Both the position numbers and the translations under genes were made by a program. The notes under the pieces were generated by a model. The model worked only from the letters and a program-made list of their open reading frames with translations, did not search any database and was not told the origin of the DNA. Positions 37,100 to 48,068 of a DNA stretch of 64,000 nt are shown here, in pieces; positions within the stretch are counted from its first letter, which is position 1, and each line of letters starts with the position of its first letter. The stretch is from Spinellus fusiger (Eukaryota > Mucoromycota > Mucoromycetes > Mucorales > Phycomycetaceae). The DNA lies in contig JALLLS010000102.1 in NCBI GenBank assembly GCA_025094145.1, positions 1 to 64,000 on the forward strand, read 5' to 3'.

Positions 37100-38400
37100 T
37101 AGCCCCCATGAGTTCATCATACATTGAGGATTGGAAACAGCAAGCCATTGAGTGAGCGATAATATAAAAGAAAACACAATCTATTTACGATCTGTGTAGG
37201 AGATACACACTTCAATGACTTCATAACTAATATAGAAACTATTTTGAACTCAATTGTATTCGTTGCTCTAGTAGAGGCCACTATGCCATTCACCTTTGCC
37301 AACTGTCACTTTGATAGGCTGTCAATTGTAGTATATACTCAGCACCTTACTTCTATGACATAGTACTTATGACTTGGGGAAGAGGGAAGAGAAGAGTAAG
37401 AAAGTGAGTATGAAAAAAAAAAAAAGAGACGTGCATAGCTCTACATTTATGCATGAATAGCACAACTTTATTCTTGTGTGCTCTTTATTGAGTGCATAAT
37501 TTGCGGCACTACCAAGTCTCTATAGCGCATAGTCCTTGAGCTTACATAAAGAAAGGCTAGACTTTTATCTTGCAAACTTACCCTGCAAAAATGAAATTAG
37601 CAAGTAGTAGTCTTCTGTCATTATTATTCTCAACACTATTCACTCATTCATATTAAAGCAAATGTAGATTCTACATCCTATATCTTATTGTTATCATTGC
37701 CATGGTTATAACCACCCCATTCCAAGTAACAATAGCAACGAATGGAGGCTCTTTATGACTGTGTTGTAACAATGAATAGGAAATGAAATGACACAGACAC
37801 TAGGTTCACCTCTAGTCTGGTTGTTGGCATAACAAGGGCTAAACATGTAACGGGTGGGGATTCCGACATTATGGAGCCGGCCACTGTTGTACCAACTCTG
37901 TAATTCTCCGATAAAGAAGGGAAACAAGGAAAAAAAAGAAAGAAAAAACATGAGCAGGCAAATAGCAATGACATCAACGGATTCTTTAAAGAAGAGTGTT
38001 CTCCTGATCACAATGGCAAGGTTCATGGGCTGGAATAGCACTTTGTGTACATTGAGGACAAAAGTAGAGCCAGACTAGGTGTTATTGATGCTATGATCAT
38101 TAGAAATAAACCTCACCAACAGAATAAATAGGCCATCTATCTATAGCAAATAAACCAGCCTTCCTATTCTATTCTTTTTCCGTGTGTAGGTACATATTGA
38201 TGAGCAGTCTTTGTTATTAAATATATCCTATTAGGTAGTATGGTATATTTTGTATTGAATAAGGTCTAATGGTGTGATGATACGCCCACCTATAAGATTC
38301 ACCAACAGACGCTTAATGTAACAAAAAATGAAACCATTGACAGAGACCCTATTGTTTTGCTTTACAGTTTCACAGATTATCACTGCACTACCCTTTTTTT
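37100..38400 (-). repeat. Right arm of the large inverted repeat
   Basis: Partner of 31200-32370 in reverse orientation, diverged except for the core 37649-38171. The arm also holds a poly-A insertion (37414-37427) absent from the left arm. Confidence 0.75.
37649..38171 (-). repeat. Near-identical 523-bp core of the inverted repeat, copy B
   Basis: Reverse complement of 31432-31955 with one homopolymer length difference. Sequence identity drops sharply on both sides of this tract. Confidence 0.9.
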
Positions 38401-39132
38401 ATTTTGTTTTTACTTTAGCAGCTGCATATCTCGACAAAATATATGTTTAATCTTTTTTATTTTATTTTTATTTTTATGAAATATACCTATTGGAGTTGAT
38501 TCAATATATTTATATTTTATCGCTGATTATCTCCTGCTAAATGTGTAAATGACTAATCACTTTAGCCAGTCTTTCATTAACATACGGTCAGTCATCCACC
38601 TCCAATAGTCTCTCATTTATCTTGTGTTTGCATAAAAGAGCTCACACCTCATTGGGTTTAGATTTTCCTTTTCTCTTTTTGATAAAAGCAGAGAATCATT
38701 CTTATGAATTAAAGTCAACATCATTTAGGTTTCATCTTAGCTTGTTCATTTGTTTACCTCTTCATTTCATCGGGGGGTTTGGTGCACAAGCCGTGTGTTA
38801 CAATCTACTGAGTGTTTACAAAATAATTTATAGGCGATCTTTTTCTTTCTTTCAGTAGGCAGGTGATGAATTCGGTCTACCCACACAAATGTCCTGTCAA
38901 TGTTTACCAAATGTCTCCATATATTTCCTGGAGTATAATCTTTATAGGTTAGACTACTCCGAGGTAATCCTATTTTTAATATACTTACAATCCATTTCTC
39001 ATCAGCCTCTATAGACATTATTTTAGCTATTCAAAGACTCATGACTTTATTTATTTATCTAATATAGCTTCATTAACATACTCTTCAATATATGAAAAGA
39101 TGAATAATAGTGAGTGTTTATATATCCAAATA

Positions 39133-39230
39133 CACTACTTCCAAAAATTAATGTCGCGTTTCATAAATATTCATAATACAATATATACGCAGATATGACA
39201 AGTGAATGCGACATTACTTTTCGGAAATGG
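39133..39230. mobile_element. 98-bp TIR element (MITE-like) with TA flanks
   Basis: The ends are inverted repeats of about 24 bp: cactacttccaaaaattaat at the left against ccatttccgaaaagtaatgt reading in from the right, both followed by gtcgc. TA stands directly outside each end (39131-39132, 39231-39232), which is the Tc1/mariner-type target duplication. The middle is AT-rich and non-coding. Confidence 0.7.
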
Positions 39231-41314
39231 TATATATCCATTCTAATTCAGTGTTGATAGCAGCTGGAATGGTTTGTTTTATTAGCTGACAAAAACTTAA
39301 ATGAAAGGGAGAAATTGAATTAGTTATACATACTATTACCATAGTAACAAAGAGTAGTATTGATCGATCTTCACACTGTCAACGGTAGCGTTGTCCTGCT
39401 TTTATTTTCTCACTTTAATTCCTACCCAATGCTCAGTCCATCTACCCATAGATAGTAGACTCCAAAGCCCTCACCCATTTCTTCTTCTAATGAATAAAGA
39501 ATGTCAACCATTAAGCTTTTCATTTTCACCTCAATACTAAAGAAATATCAGAAAATGTACAACAAAGTCTCATCATTTAATATTCACTTTGTGTGTGTAT
39601 GTGGAAATAGAGTGTTATCAAAATAAAAATAGAAAACTGATAGGAGTAATTGATTTTCTCTCTCTCTATCTCTCTCTATCCTATGGGTAAAAGTTCTACT
39701 TCATCAACCACAGTATCCGCAGTAGTGAATTGTGAGCATGATCAGGGCAAATAAATCCATCTGAGAGAGAAACTGGCGGCGATAGTAGAGAGCATACAAG
39801 GAAAATAAGGGCCAACGATAATGCCAATTCTGCTTAGTCTGTCACTATATTTATAAATAAGACTAGACCTAAGCTGTAAGAACCCTTTCTACCGGGCTTA
39901 GGAATATACTTTCTTTAGTAAAAGAGAATATTTAATATACTAATAGAAAGGAATAAGAAAAGGCATAATCGTGATAAAAGCCTGGACTTTGCAAAGCCAC
40001 AGTCCAAGTTCTATAGATCTTTACTGTAGTTTGAATCACGAGATGAACATGTATGTGATCAATCTACAAGTATTTGCAAATGATTGTAGATTATTCTTTT
40101 ATGAATTTAGAAAGAGATGCCAAGCAATGTTAATTACTAGAGGTGACAATGCATTTACTAATTCATTCTTATTCAAGTAGACTCGATGTATTATGCTCTT
40201 GTTCTTTTTTATACAAGTATCTTGATTTCAGAATGTTTGCTATGTGATAACTATGAATTTATAAGAAAAATTAGATAAGATTTACAACAGTACATTCACA
40301 CTAGATGAATCCTTAGCTTAACTATTTTATCAATGAAAAATGATAAGATTCTGACGATAGTGATAAGCCGAACACTATAAATGCATCTTATGATACTATC
40401 CATCTGTGAACATCTTTGAGAAAAGCTGTAGTGGTACCTTGAACTCTATAGTCATGGAGCTCACTGATATATGAAAGTAATATAAAGTCCTGGTGACATA
40501 TACTAAATTGAATGCACAGGCCAAAGTAATAATAACAAGTCTCAGACACATTTATAAAATAATATTCTTATCAAATTTCATAAATGACAATATTTGATAT
40601 TTCAGATACTGTGATTTTCTTCTTGTTTACACATAAAATAGCTGTAAAGAAAGCAACAAGTTATATCGTAATTTCATCTATTACTTTGCAAGAAGCTCTT
40701 TCCCTCAAGAGGAAGAAAGTTTATTTTAAAAAGACCATAAGAATACGCTGTTTTATACCACCTACTCATGCCCAAGAGTTGAGTTGTTCTATTGCATATT
40801 TTTTTTATATTTGTAAATATATCCATTTACCATTGGTTCATTTTCTTTTAATAAAGATCAATTTTCATTTCAAAATAAACTATGTTGGTTCCATCGCTTA
40901 TATAAAAAGTAGAATTTCTATTATAACCTCTTTCTTTTTCTTCCTACAGCCTATATCGGGCTGATATTCTTTCTAGTACGTTTAACTTTTAGTAGCTTTG
41001 TAGTGTATAATGTCTGTCTTGTCTGAAGCACTCGTTCCGATTTTAATAGGACAATTACAATTAAAACATTTCACCATAAATAGACTGCTATGAAAACTTT
41101 TTATTGTTCATAGAGATAATGATATGGTTTTATTAAAAGAAAGTGCCAACGTTTTAATAGTTTCGGTAACTTAGCAACCTAGAAAAAATGCAAAAAAATG
41201 CAAAAAAAAAAGAGGAGAAAAATTCACTTTGTTTAAAGTGTGTGTGTGTGAGAGAAAACAAAGATATACAAGTAGTCAATTGTGAAATTATCAACCTACA
41301 CTCTTCTCTCAAAG

Positions 41315-41320
41315 CACGTG
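41315..41320 (+). promoter_or_regulatory. CACGTG box upstream of the SPX phosphate transporter
   Basis: A single CACGTG lies about 230 bp before the ATG at 41547. In yeast, Pho4 binds this core in PHO promoters. Use of the same logic here is inference. Confidence 0.4.
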
Positions 41321-41546
41321 AGGAGGCATTTCTTATAGCTTTCTAATCACAGGGGAAAATATAGGGGACAGTTAGGAAGTTGTATGCATGCGTGTATTTA
41401 ATATTCATTTTCTCAAAAAGAGCATAGAGAAAAGAAAAAGAGAAATCTTATTTAAAATTTGGCTTTTTCTTTCTTTCAGGTTATTAGTCAAGGTTCTTTT
41501 TATATATTAATATATATCATTTTTACTTTATAAAAATTGTTGATCA

Positions 41547-43926
41547 ATGAAATTTTCTTATACACTTCAGTTCAACACAATTCCTGAATGGGCTGATCAT
41601 TATATGGCGTGAGTGGATGGAATATTAATAACACCTGTTTAGACTTTTCTAAATTTTATTTCTTAGTTACTCTTGTGCCAAAAAATTGATCTTTCAATTG
41701 GAGAAAGAAAGAGTCCAGTGTACAAACAAAGTCAATGACATTGAGCATGGGTCTTCAGCCAATCGCCAGCGCAAAGAGGAGGATCGTTTTATTCAGTTTC
41801 TGGAACAACAACTAAAGAGAATAAATGACTTTTACATCATGGAAGAGAAAAGGATATTTTCTAATATCAAAGAAGTGACCTCAGCAGTGAATGAACTTGC
41901 TGATATAACACAAACACACTATCAGAAAGAAGAGCGCAGTGTGGTGTGTTCTGATTTTCCACTTGTAGAGGTTGATCTATCGCATCATGAGATACAGCCC
42001 ACAGAAATAGATCACACAATGGCCCGTCAAACTTCACAAAGGTCTGTGGAGTCACAGTCTTCTCTTGAGTCCTCCACCAACACGTCCTCTTTACAACACA
42101 TGGTTGATCTAAGAAGTTCTATTCTTGATGTCTTTGTGGATCTATCAAAATTGATTTCTTTTGTGGACACAAATAGACTTGCATTTCATAAACTATTGAA
42201 ACATTACAAAAAGATTTTGGCACCACAATCATGCCAACATTCTATGGAAAATAAAATAGACACAGAGTACATATTTCTAAAAGGCTCTCTAGAACACCTT
42301 GATCATCAATTACATCATTTAGAGAACATATACGCAGCAGCGTTTTACAATGGAGATAGTGTCACAGCTCTTCAGTACATGAAAAGCCATCTACGCCAAC
42401 ATACCACCACTACCTGGAGCAACACGACAGATAAACCACAGAAACCCACCTCTCTTCATGGAAAATTAAATCAAGCCTCCTCTCATCTCCAAATTCCATT
42501 CTTTCATCAAACCCTTCACCGTGAAGCCCTCCGTAGTGCAGGCTGTTTCCTGTTATCTATTGTGTCCCTGATTGTCCTGCTGAACGTAGACTGTTTCAAT
42601 GATCGTCAAGAAAACCACTGTTTTGCTCTCCTTGTATTCTCAGCCATCATGTGGGCAACCGAAGCAGTACCTCTGTATGCAACGTCCCTTATGATTCCCT
42701 TTCTAGTCGTCCTTTTATCTATTCTCAAGGACGATCAAGGCCACGCGATGCACGCCAAACCTGCAGCCAAAGCAGTCTTCAGCTCCATGTTCAGTGGAAC
42801 CATTATGATGCTACTAGGAGGGTTTTCACTTGCTACTGCCTTGTCCAAGTACCGTATTGCCAAAGCATTTGCCTCGCATATTCTCTCCTATGCAGGCACA
42901 CGTCCAAGATGGGTGCTGCTGGTCAACATGCTGGTGGCTGCATTTCTCAGTATGTGGATCTCCAATGTAGCCACACCTGTTCTATGCTTTTCTCTTGTGG
43001 GGCCCATCTTGCGCACACTGCCTCATCATTCAAGAGTGGCTCCTTGTCTGTTACTGGGCATTGCTTTAGCAAGTTGCATTGGTGGTATGACATCACCCAT
43101 CTCTTCTCCACAGAACATTGTGACCCTCCAGTACTTGGAAGCAAGCCCTGGATGGGGAACCTGGTTTATTGTTGCCCTGCCTGTTTCCTTCTTGTCGTTA
43201 CTGGTGGCATGGGGTATTCTTTTGCTGGTCTACAGACCTGACCAAGACACCCCCTGTCTTGCTACCATTCAACCCATCAGAGGATCCCCTAACCAACAGC
43301 AGTGTCTTGTTCTCTTTGTGACACTTGTGACCATTGGTCTCTGGTGTGCTGAGAGTGTCATAGCAGACTATGTAGGGGATCCTGGTATTGTGGCTGCCTT
43401 GCCCCTGTTCTTCTTCTTTGGCACTCGTCTCCTTGGCAAGGAGGATCTGAATGCCTTTCTATGGTCAGTCGTTGTTTTGGCCCAGGGAGGCATGGCCCTT
43501 GGGTATGCAGTCACTTCTTCTGGCTTGTTAAAAGACATTGCCCTTCATATCAAGACCCATGTCCAGTCATTGAGTGTGGGGCTGATTCTTTCTCTGTTCT
43601 GCGTCCTTGTGCTGGTTGTCAGTACGTTTGTCTCCCATACTGTGGCAGCTCTTATTATTCTTCCTATTGTGAAGGAAGTAGGAAGCCAGCTGCCTGTTCC
43701 TCATGCCAATCTATTAGTGATGGGGGCTGGTCTGGCGTGTTCTGCTGGTATGGGACTGCCTGTGTCTGGATTTCCAAATATGTCAGCCATTATGCAAGAA
43801 AATGCATTAGGAAAGCCCTACTTGTCCACCCGAGATTTTGTTATGGCGGGTGTTCCTACGAGTATTGTCTGTACGCTCTTTGTCTGTACCCTTGGCTATT
43901 TGATTATGCAAGGAGTTGGTTATTAG
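41547..43926 (+). CDS. SPX-domain phosphate transporter (Pho87/Pho90/Pho91-like, DASS family)
   Basis: Exons are 41547-41608 and 41667-43926 (773 aa). The 58-nt intron (GTGAGT...TTCTTAG) splits the first SPX helix: MKFSYTLQFNTIPEWADHYM|AYSCAKKLIFQLEKE. The SPX domain spans about residues 1-215 and keeps the inositol-pyrophosphate pocket residues Tyr22 and Lys26 and a later Lys cluster (KLLKHYKK, residues 196-203). From about residue 310 there are some 11-12 membrane segments of the divalent-anion/Na+ symporter fold, with WATEAVPLYATSLMIP, WISNVATPVLCFSL, GGMTSPISSPQN and GMGLPVSGFPNMSAIMQ. It imports or releases phosphate at the plasma membrane or vacuole; SPX couples this to phosphate status. 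Which subtype is not decided. PDK1 follows in tandem. Confidence 0.94.
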
Positions 43927-43950
43927 TGAGTGCCGTTTAGTCTTTATCAT

Positions 43951-44097
43951 TATTGTTGTTATTGTTGTTATTGTTGTTATTGTTGTTATTGTTGTTATTG
44001 TTGTTATTGTTGTTATTGTTGTTATTGTTGTTATTGTTGTTATTGTTGTTATTGTTGTTATTGTTGTTATTGTTGTTATTGTTGTTATTGTTGTTAT
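43951..44097. repeat. (attgttgtt)n 9-mer repeat, about 16 copies
   Basis: Nearly perfect run of the 9-mer starting 25 bp after the transporter stop codon, followed by a looser TTA/ATC repeat to about 44155. The rest, to 44621, is the PDK1 upstream region. Confidence 0.97.
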
Positions 44098-44621
44098 AAT
44101 TACTATTACTGGTATTATTACTGATATTATTACTATCACTATCACTATCATCATCATTTTTTCCAAATGTAATATGAAATACCAAGAAAAGCACCACTGA
44201 CAATAGGATAGAATGGGTAAAATTCGTAAGTCCATCCACTTACAGATTCCCTTTTTTGGAAGAAGATCGCCCTTGCCTCTCTTTCTCTCTTTCTGGTGCA
44301 TTTCATGTTATTTGCTTGTTCTTTTTTATTTTATATTTATATTTATTTTATATTTATAAATAGGAACACAGACCAAGTTCCATGACAACCATGTCTCACT
44401 CATAGCACACCATACAATAGCACAGGATGACTGCTAATATGACTGTCACTGTCTGTTGTAGGAGACACTGCCTGACTCAGAAATACCTCCTCACTCATAA
44501 GACATTGGGTCTCATGTCTTGTACGGAACACTCGCTGTCGGTGTATCACGTGCTCCTATTGGCAGTAAGATTTCATCTATTGAATTAAAATACAAGTCCA
44601 ATGAATTGACAATGGTGTGTG

Positions 44622-46943
44622 ATGCCATCCGACACTTCATCTCTCTCTCCACCCACCACCACCACCACCACAACAACAACAATAACCGATCCTGTGACTG
44701 TGACAGATGTAGACGACCCTTCTCATCCTCTCTTTCACCACAGACGCACTGTAACTGACTTTCACTATGGCAGTGTTCTAGGCGAAGGCAGCTATTCGAC
44801 GGTACATTAGACTTGCTGTTTGAGCATGGAGACACCTTCCCTCTGACCCTTTTTATTTTATATTATTCTATGTATTATTTTATATTTATATTTTCCTTTC
44901 CTTTCTGGTTAGGTGCTGGTGGGCCGTGATAAGAGAAGCAACAAGTTCTATGCTATTAAGAAACTAGACAAAGCCCACATTGTCAAGAATGATAAAGTCA
45001 AATATGTTATGATTGAGAGAGATGCTCTTAGTAAAATGAACCATCCCGGCATTATTAAGCTGTATTGGACGTTCAAGGACCACCGCAGTCTGTGTAAGTA
45101 GCTTACAACTGCTCCATGACTAAGAAGGAAAATAGACTTTGTATTGGACTTGGCGAAGAATGGAGAGCTCTACAGCTACATTCGAAGGGTAACCACTGAT
45201 CTAAACTCATTTATTCACTTCTTCTTATCTGTTTGTTTATCATGAGACCTTAGTTGGCACCCTTTGATATTGATACGGCGCGTTTCTATGCAGCAGAAAT
45301 CATATCTGCCTTGGAACATATCCACTCCAAGGACGTCATTCATCGGTAAGTGCCCTCGTAAGCCGACATGCAACAATGCAGCAATGCAACAATGTAACCA
45401 TCCACTCACCGCTTGTTCTTTACAGTGACATTAAGCCAGAAAAGTAAGCTGTTGTGTTGTGTGTCCTTGCCATTGACAATTAGTATTCTACTGGATGAAC
45501 GCATGCATATCAAGATCACAGACTTTGGGTCTGCAAAAATAGGCACAGATGCCACTGAGCCAGCCAAAGGTACACTTTACTTTACGCCTGTCTCTAGTAT
45601 TTAAAGACACCCTTTTCCATTTTTGCAGCCAATGCACGTTCTTTTGTAGGAACAGCAGAATATGTCTCGCCTGAACTATTGTGTAGTGATCCTGTCGCAA
45701 AAGAGTAAGTTGAAAGGGGCCCTGTTGACGGCAGAGATCTCTTTACTGTTTTCTTATGCAACATATCCTCCTCCTCCTCACCACCACCACCACCACCACC
45801 ACCAACAACAGAGCCGATCTTTGGGCTTTTGCCTGTGTTCTTTTCCAGATGCTGTCTGGCCGCTCTCCCTTCAAGGCACCTACAGACTACCTCATCTTCC
45901 AGAACATCAAGGGTCTCGACTATACCTTCCCTCCCGACTTTCCTCAAAGTGCCTGTGATCTCATCCAAAAGTTGTTGGTGCTAGATCCTACACAGCGACT
46001 CGGCTCTGCTGCTACAGGCGGCATGGAGGCCATTCGACAGCATCCCTTTTTCAATGGCATAGAGTGGGATCGTCTGTTTGATATGCCAGCACCCCCGCTC
46101 AAAGAGAGAATGGAGAAGGAGATGACACGGCAAGAAACAGCTCAGGCCTCAAAACCCTCAGAGGACTGGTTTGGAGAGACCGGCGATCCCTTTGAGGACA
46201 CTGCCTGTTTGGATCTCGAGAGGGACCGATCTCTTGCTGTCAGCAGAAAAGAGGGAGTCACGACGAGGGAGGATGGAGAAGAGACGTTTTACCGTCCTCC
46301 CTCTTCTCCTCCATTGGTGGTCATTTCAGTGTCGCGACATGAAGAAACACGGCGAGGCAGGCCCAGTGCTCGGTCGTCGTCGTCGGGCAGTCATAGTCCA
46401 GAGCGTATTGGTGGTCAATCCCACCCACCATGGTAAATAAAAAAGAAACGAAAAACAAAAGAAAGTTCTACCAACACACTCTACCTACTCCTTTACCCAA
46501 TCTCTTGTTCTCTCTTATTCTCTCTCTCTTTTGTCTTGTCTTAGGATTCCTCATCTCTATCCTAATGAATCCATCCTACGTGCGGGCAAAATCATTCGCC
46601 GTCCTGGGTTCTTTTCAAAGAAGCGGTATTTGATACTGACCAACCGACCACGGCTTCTTTACATGGATGAAGGCAAAGAGCCCGATGGGTCGGGAGGCAA
46701 TCTACGCTGTGAGATTGGATGGACATGTCAACTTCTCCCTGAACTCAAGGGAAAGACAGTATTCTGCATCCACACAGTAAGTGGTTTGTTTATTCATACG
46801 TGTTTGTTTGTGTGCTGCATTGCTAAGGTGGATGTGACTAGCCACACAAGTCCTATACATTTGAAGATCCAGAAGGACAGGCCCAGGAGTGGGTGCATAC
46901 AATCAACTCTATGCTGGTGGATAGTTTTGGCCTGGCTTCCTAG
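44622..46943 (+). CDS. 3-phosphoinositide-dependent protein kinase 1 (PDK1/Pkh-like) with PH domain
   Basis: Ten exons: 44622-44801, 44913-45093, 45136-45188, 45254-45345, 45426-45443, 45484-45569, 45629-45704, 45812-46432, 46545-46776, 46842-46943 (546 aa, all phases consistent). Gly loop LGEGSYST at 53-60, AIK Lys76, catalytic HRDIKPEN with Asp170, DFG 188-190. Activation loop ANARSFVGTAEYVSPE has Ser208 at the place of human Ser241. The C-terminal PH domain (about 440-540) includes GKIIRRPGFFSKKRYLILT and ends EDPEGQAQEWVHTINSML. PDK1 phosphorylates activation loops of AGC kinases; yeast Pkh kinases act in sphingolipid and cell-wall signalling but lack the classic PH domain. Exon 5 is an 18-nt microexon holding the catalytic Asp. 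The ATG at 44622 is the first in frame but is not proven. Confidence 0.94.
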
Positions 46944-47021
46944 ACACCGTGCTTGCTGATGTGTTGGACTCTCTTCTCTCCTCTCTTCTACACTAGTTGT
47001 TTGTTGTATGTCTTTGGACAC

Positions 47022-47735
47022 TCATTTCCTGCCTTTAGGCTTCTTTTTATTCATTGAAACAACTTCTCCCTTATAAGTGACAATGGGCACACCCTTGCCT
47101 GTCTTATCAAAACGTGTCGTCACCACCACATCTTCTAGTATATCCTGTGCTGCAGCATTAAACACAATGGATTTCAATGATGCCTCTGTTACCATGGCCA
47201 ATCCCAAGGGCACATGTGTGGATGAGAAATGTCCAATCAGCTCCTTTGTAAAGTGGCGATGGCCAAAAGTAGAGAGAATGCCAATAGTGGCATAGGTGCT
47301 GGGCATGGACACCACAGTGCCAATCAGAGCACGGATGTGATCAGGCGTGCATCCCTTTTGCAGGCCTTTGCACTGGACAATCACATAGGGGTCAAACTCA
47401 CTTCTGACATGAGACAGGGGCCAATGACCTCGCAAATCAACGCCGCGGTCATTCTTTCCACCGACATGAGACAGTTCGATGCCTATGGACTCAAGAGCAG
47501 CCAGTGTCTGCATTTCAAAGAGCGTGCCTCTGTACACAGTTGACTCGGGGTCTTTGTGCACAGACTCCTTGATATACGATGCAAGGGCTTCGTTTGATCT
47601 GTCTGTGGTGAGGGTGCATATCTGTGGGTGGGTGGGGTGGGTGAGGCTCGGTCGAGGGGCCGTCCAGCCGTAGGGTGTGGCGGATAACAGGGCGGGTCGG
47701 AACAGGGCACGGCGTGGGGCAGACCGCAGAATCAT
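47022..47735 (-). CDS. RRG7: RRG7-like mitochondrial protein, Mrr-type PD-(D/E)xK fold
   Basis: Single minus-strand exon, 237 aa from the ATG at 47735. The frame stays open upstream but without an ATG. The N-terminus MILRSAPRRALFRPALLS is Arg-rich and amphipathic, as expected of a mitochondrial presequence. The core reads YRGTLFEMQTLAAL, GGKNDRGVDLRGHW and YVIVQCKG: Glu74, Asp100 and Gln121-x-Lys123 form the E-D-QxK set of the Mrr/restriction-endonuclease fold. This matches RRG7/DUF2034, needed for respiratory growth in yeast, whose enzymatic activity is, to my knowledge, unproven. It is convergent with PDK1 (78 bp between stops) and divergent from the uridine phosphorylase gene. Confidence 0.85.
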   Translation of the reverse strand: MILRSAPRRALFRPALLSATPYGWTAPRPSLTHPTHPQICTLTTDRSNEALASYIKESVHKDPESTVYRGTLFEMQTLAALESIGIELSHVGGKNDRGVDLRGHWPLSHVRSEFDPYVIVQCKGLQKGCTPDHIRALIGTVVSMPSTYATIGILSTFGHRHFTKELIGHFSSTHVPLGLAMVTEASLKSIVFNAAAQDILEDVVVTTRFDKTGKGVPIVTYKGEVVSMNKKKPKGRK

Positions 47736-48068
47736 AATAACAAGACAGTAAAGAAGAAAGAAGAGGAAAAGAGAGGAGACCGAGAAAATACAAGTCACAC
47801 TGTCTGTCGGATAAGAGTCAACAATAGACTCCCTCCCTCCCTCCTTTCTTTTTTATTTATATTTTTATTTATTTATATTTATTTATATTTTTATATTTAT
47901 TTATATTTTTATATTTATATTTATATTTTTATATTTATATTTTTATATTTATATTTTTTCTAATCCCAAAATATTAATATTATTCCCTTTTTTATTCTTT
48001 TCTTTTTATAGTCTCTTTCTCTCTCTCTCACTTTCAATTCTTTACTCTCTTTCTATTTCTATTTCTCT
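47736..48068. other. Divergent promoter region with (tatattttt/tatttat)n tract
   Basis: The region between the RRG7-like and uridine phosphorylase starts. A long T/A tract of tatatttttatatttat units covers 47850-47955, followed by a T/C tract up to the ATG. Confidence 0.8.

Larger units (their letters stand above)
38401..41546. other. AT-rich intergenic region with small relics
   Basis: No complete gene. A minus-strand frame at 38840-39018 opens with a true ATG and reads MSIEADEKWIVSILKIGLPR, then YTPGNIWRHLVNIDRTFVWV, which is protein-like but unrecognised; it may be a fossil coding fragment. A small TIR element lies at 39133-39230. The last 400 bp are the promoter of the phosphate transporter. 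Confidence 0.5.

Noticed and set aside
31432..38171. Single large transposon with 0.5-1 kb TIRs
   Set aside because: No transposase, no target-site duplication, and homology continues beyond the supposed ends; kept only as an inverted repeat.
40584..40964. 126-codon plus-strand frame
   Set aside because: AT-driven Ile/Phe/Lys composition, no domain and no splice structure; probably chance.
45594..45968. Minus-strand frame of 124 codons opposite PDK1
   Set aside because: Antisense shadow of PDK1 exons 7-8 and a (CAC)n intron.
47736..47798. 21-residue N-terminal extension of the RRG7-like protein
   Set aside because: It starts at GTG; the ATG at 47735 gives a good mitochondrial presequence.
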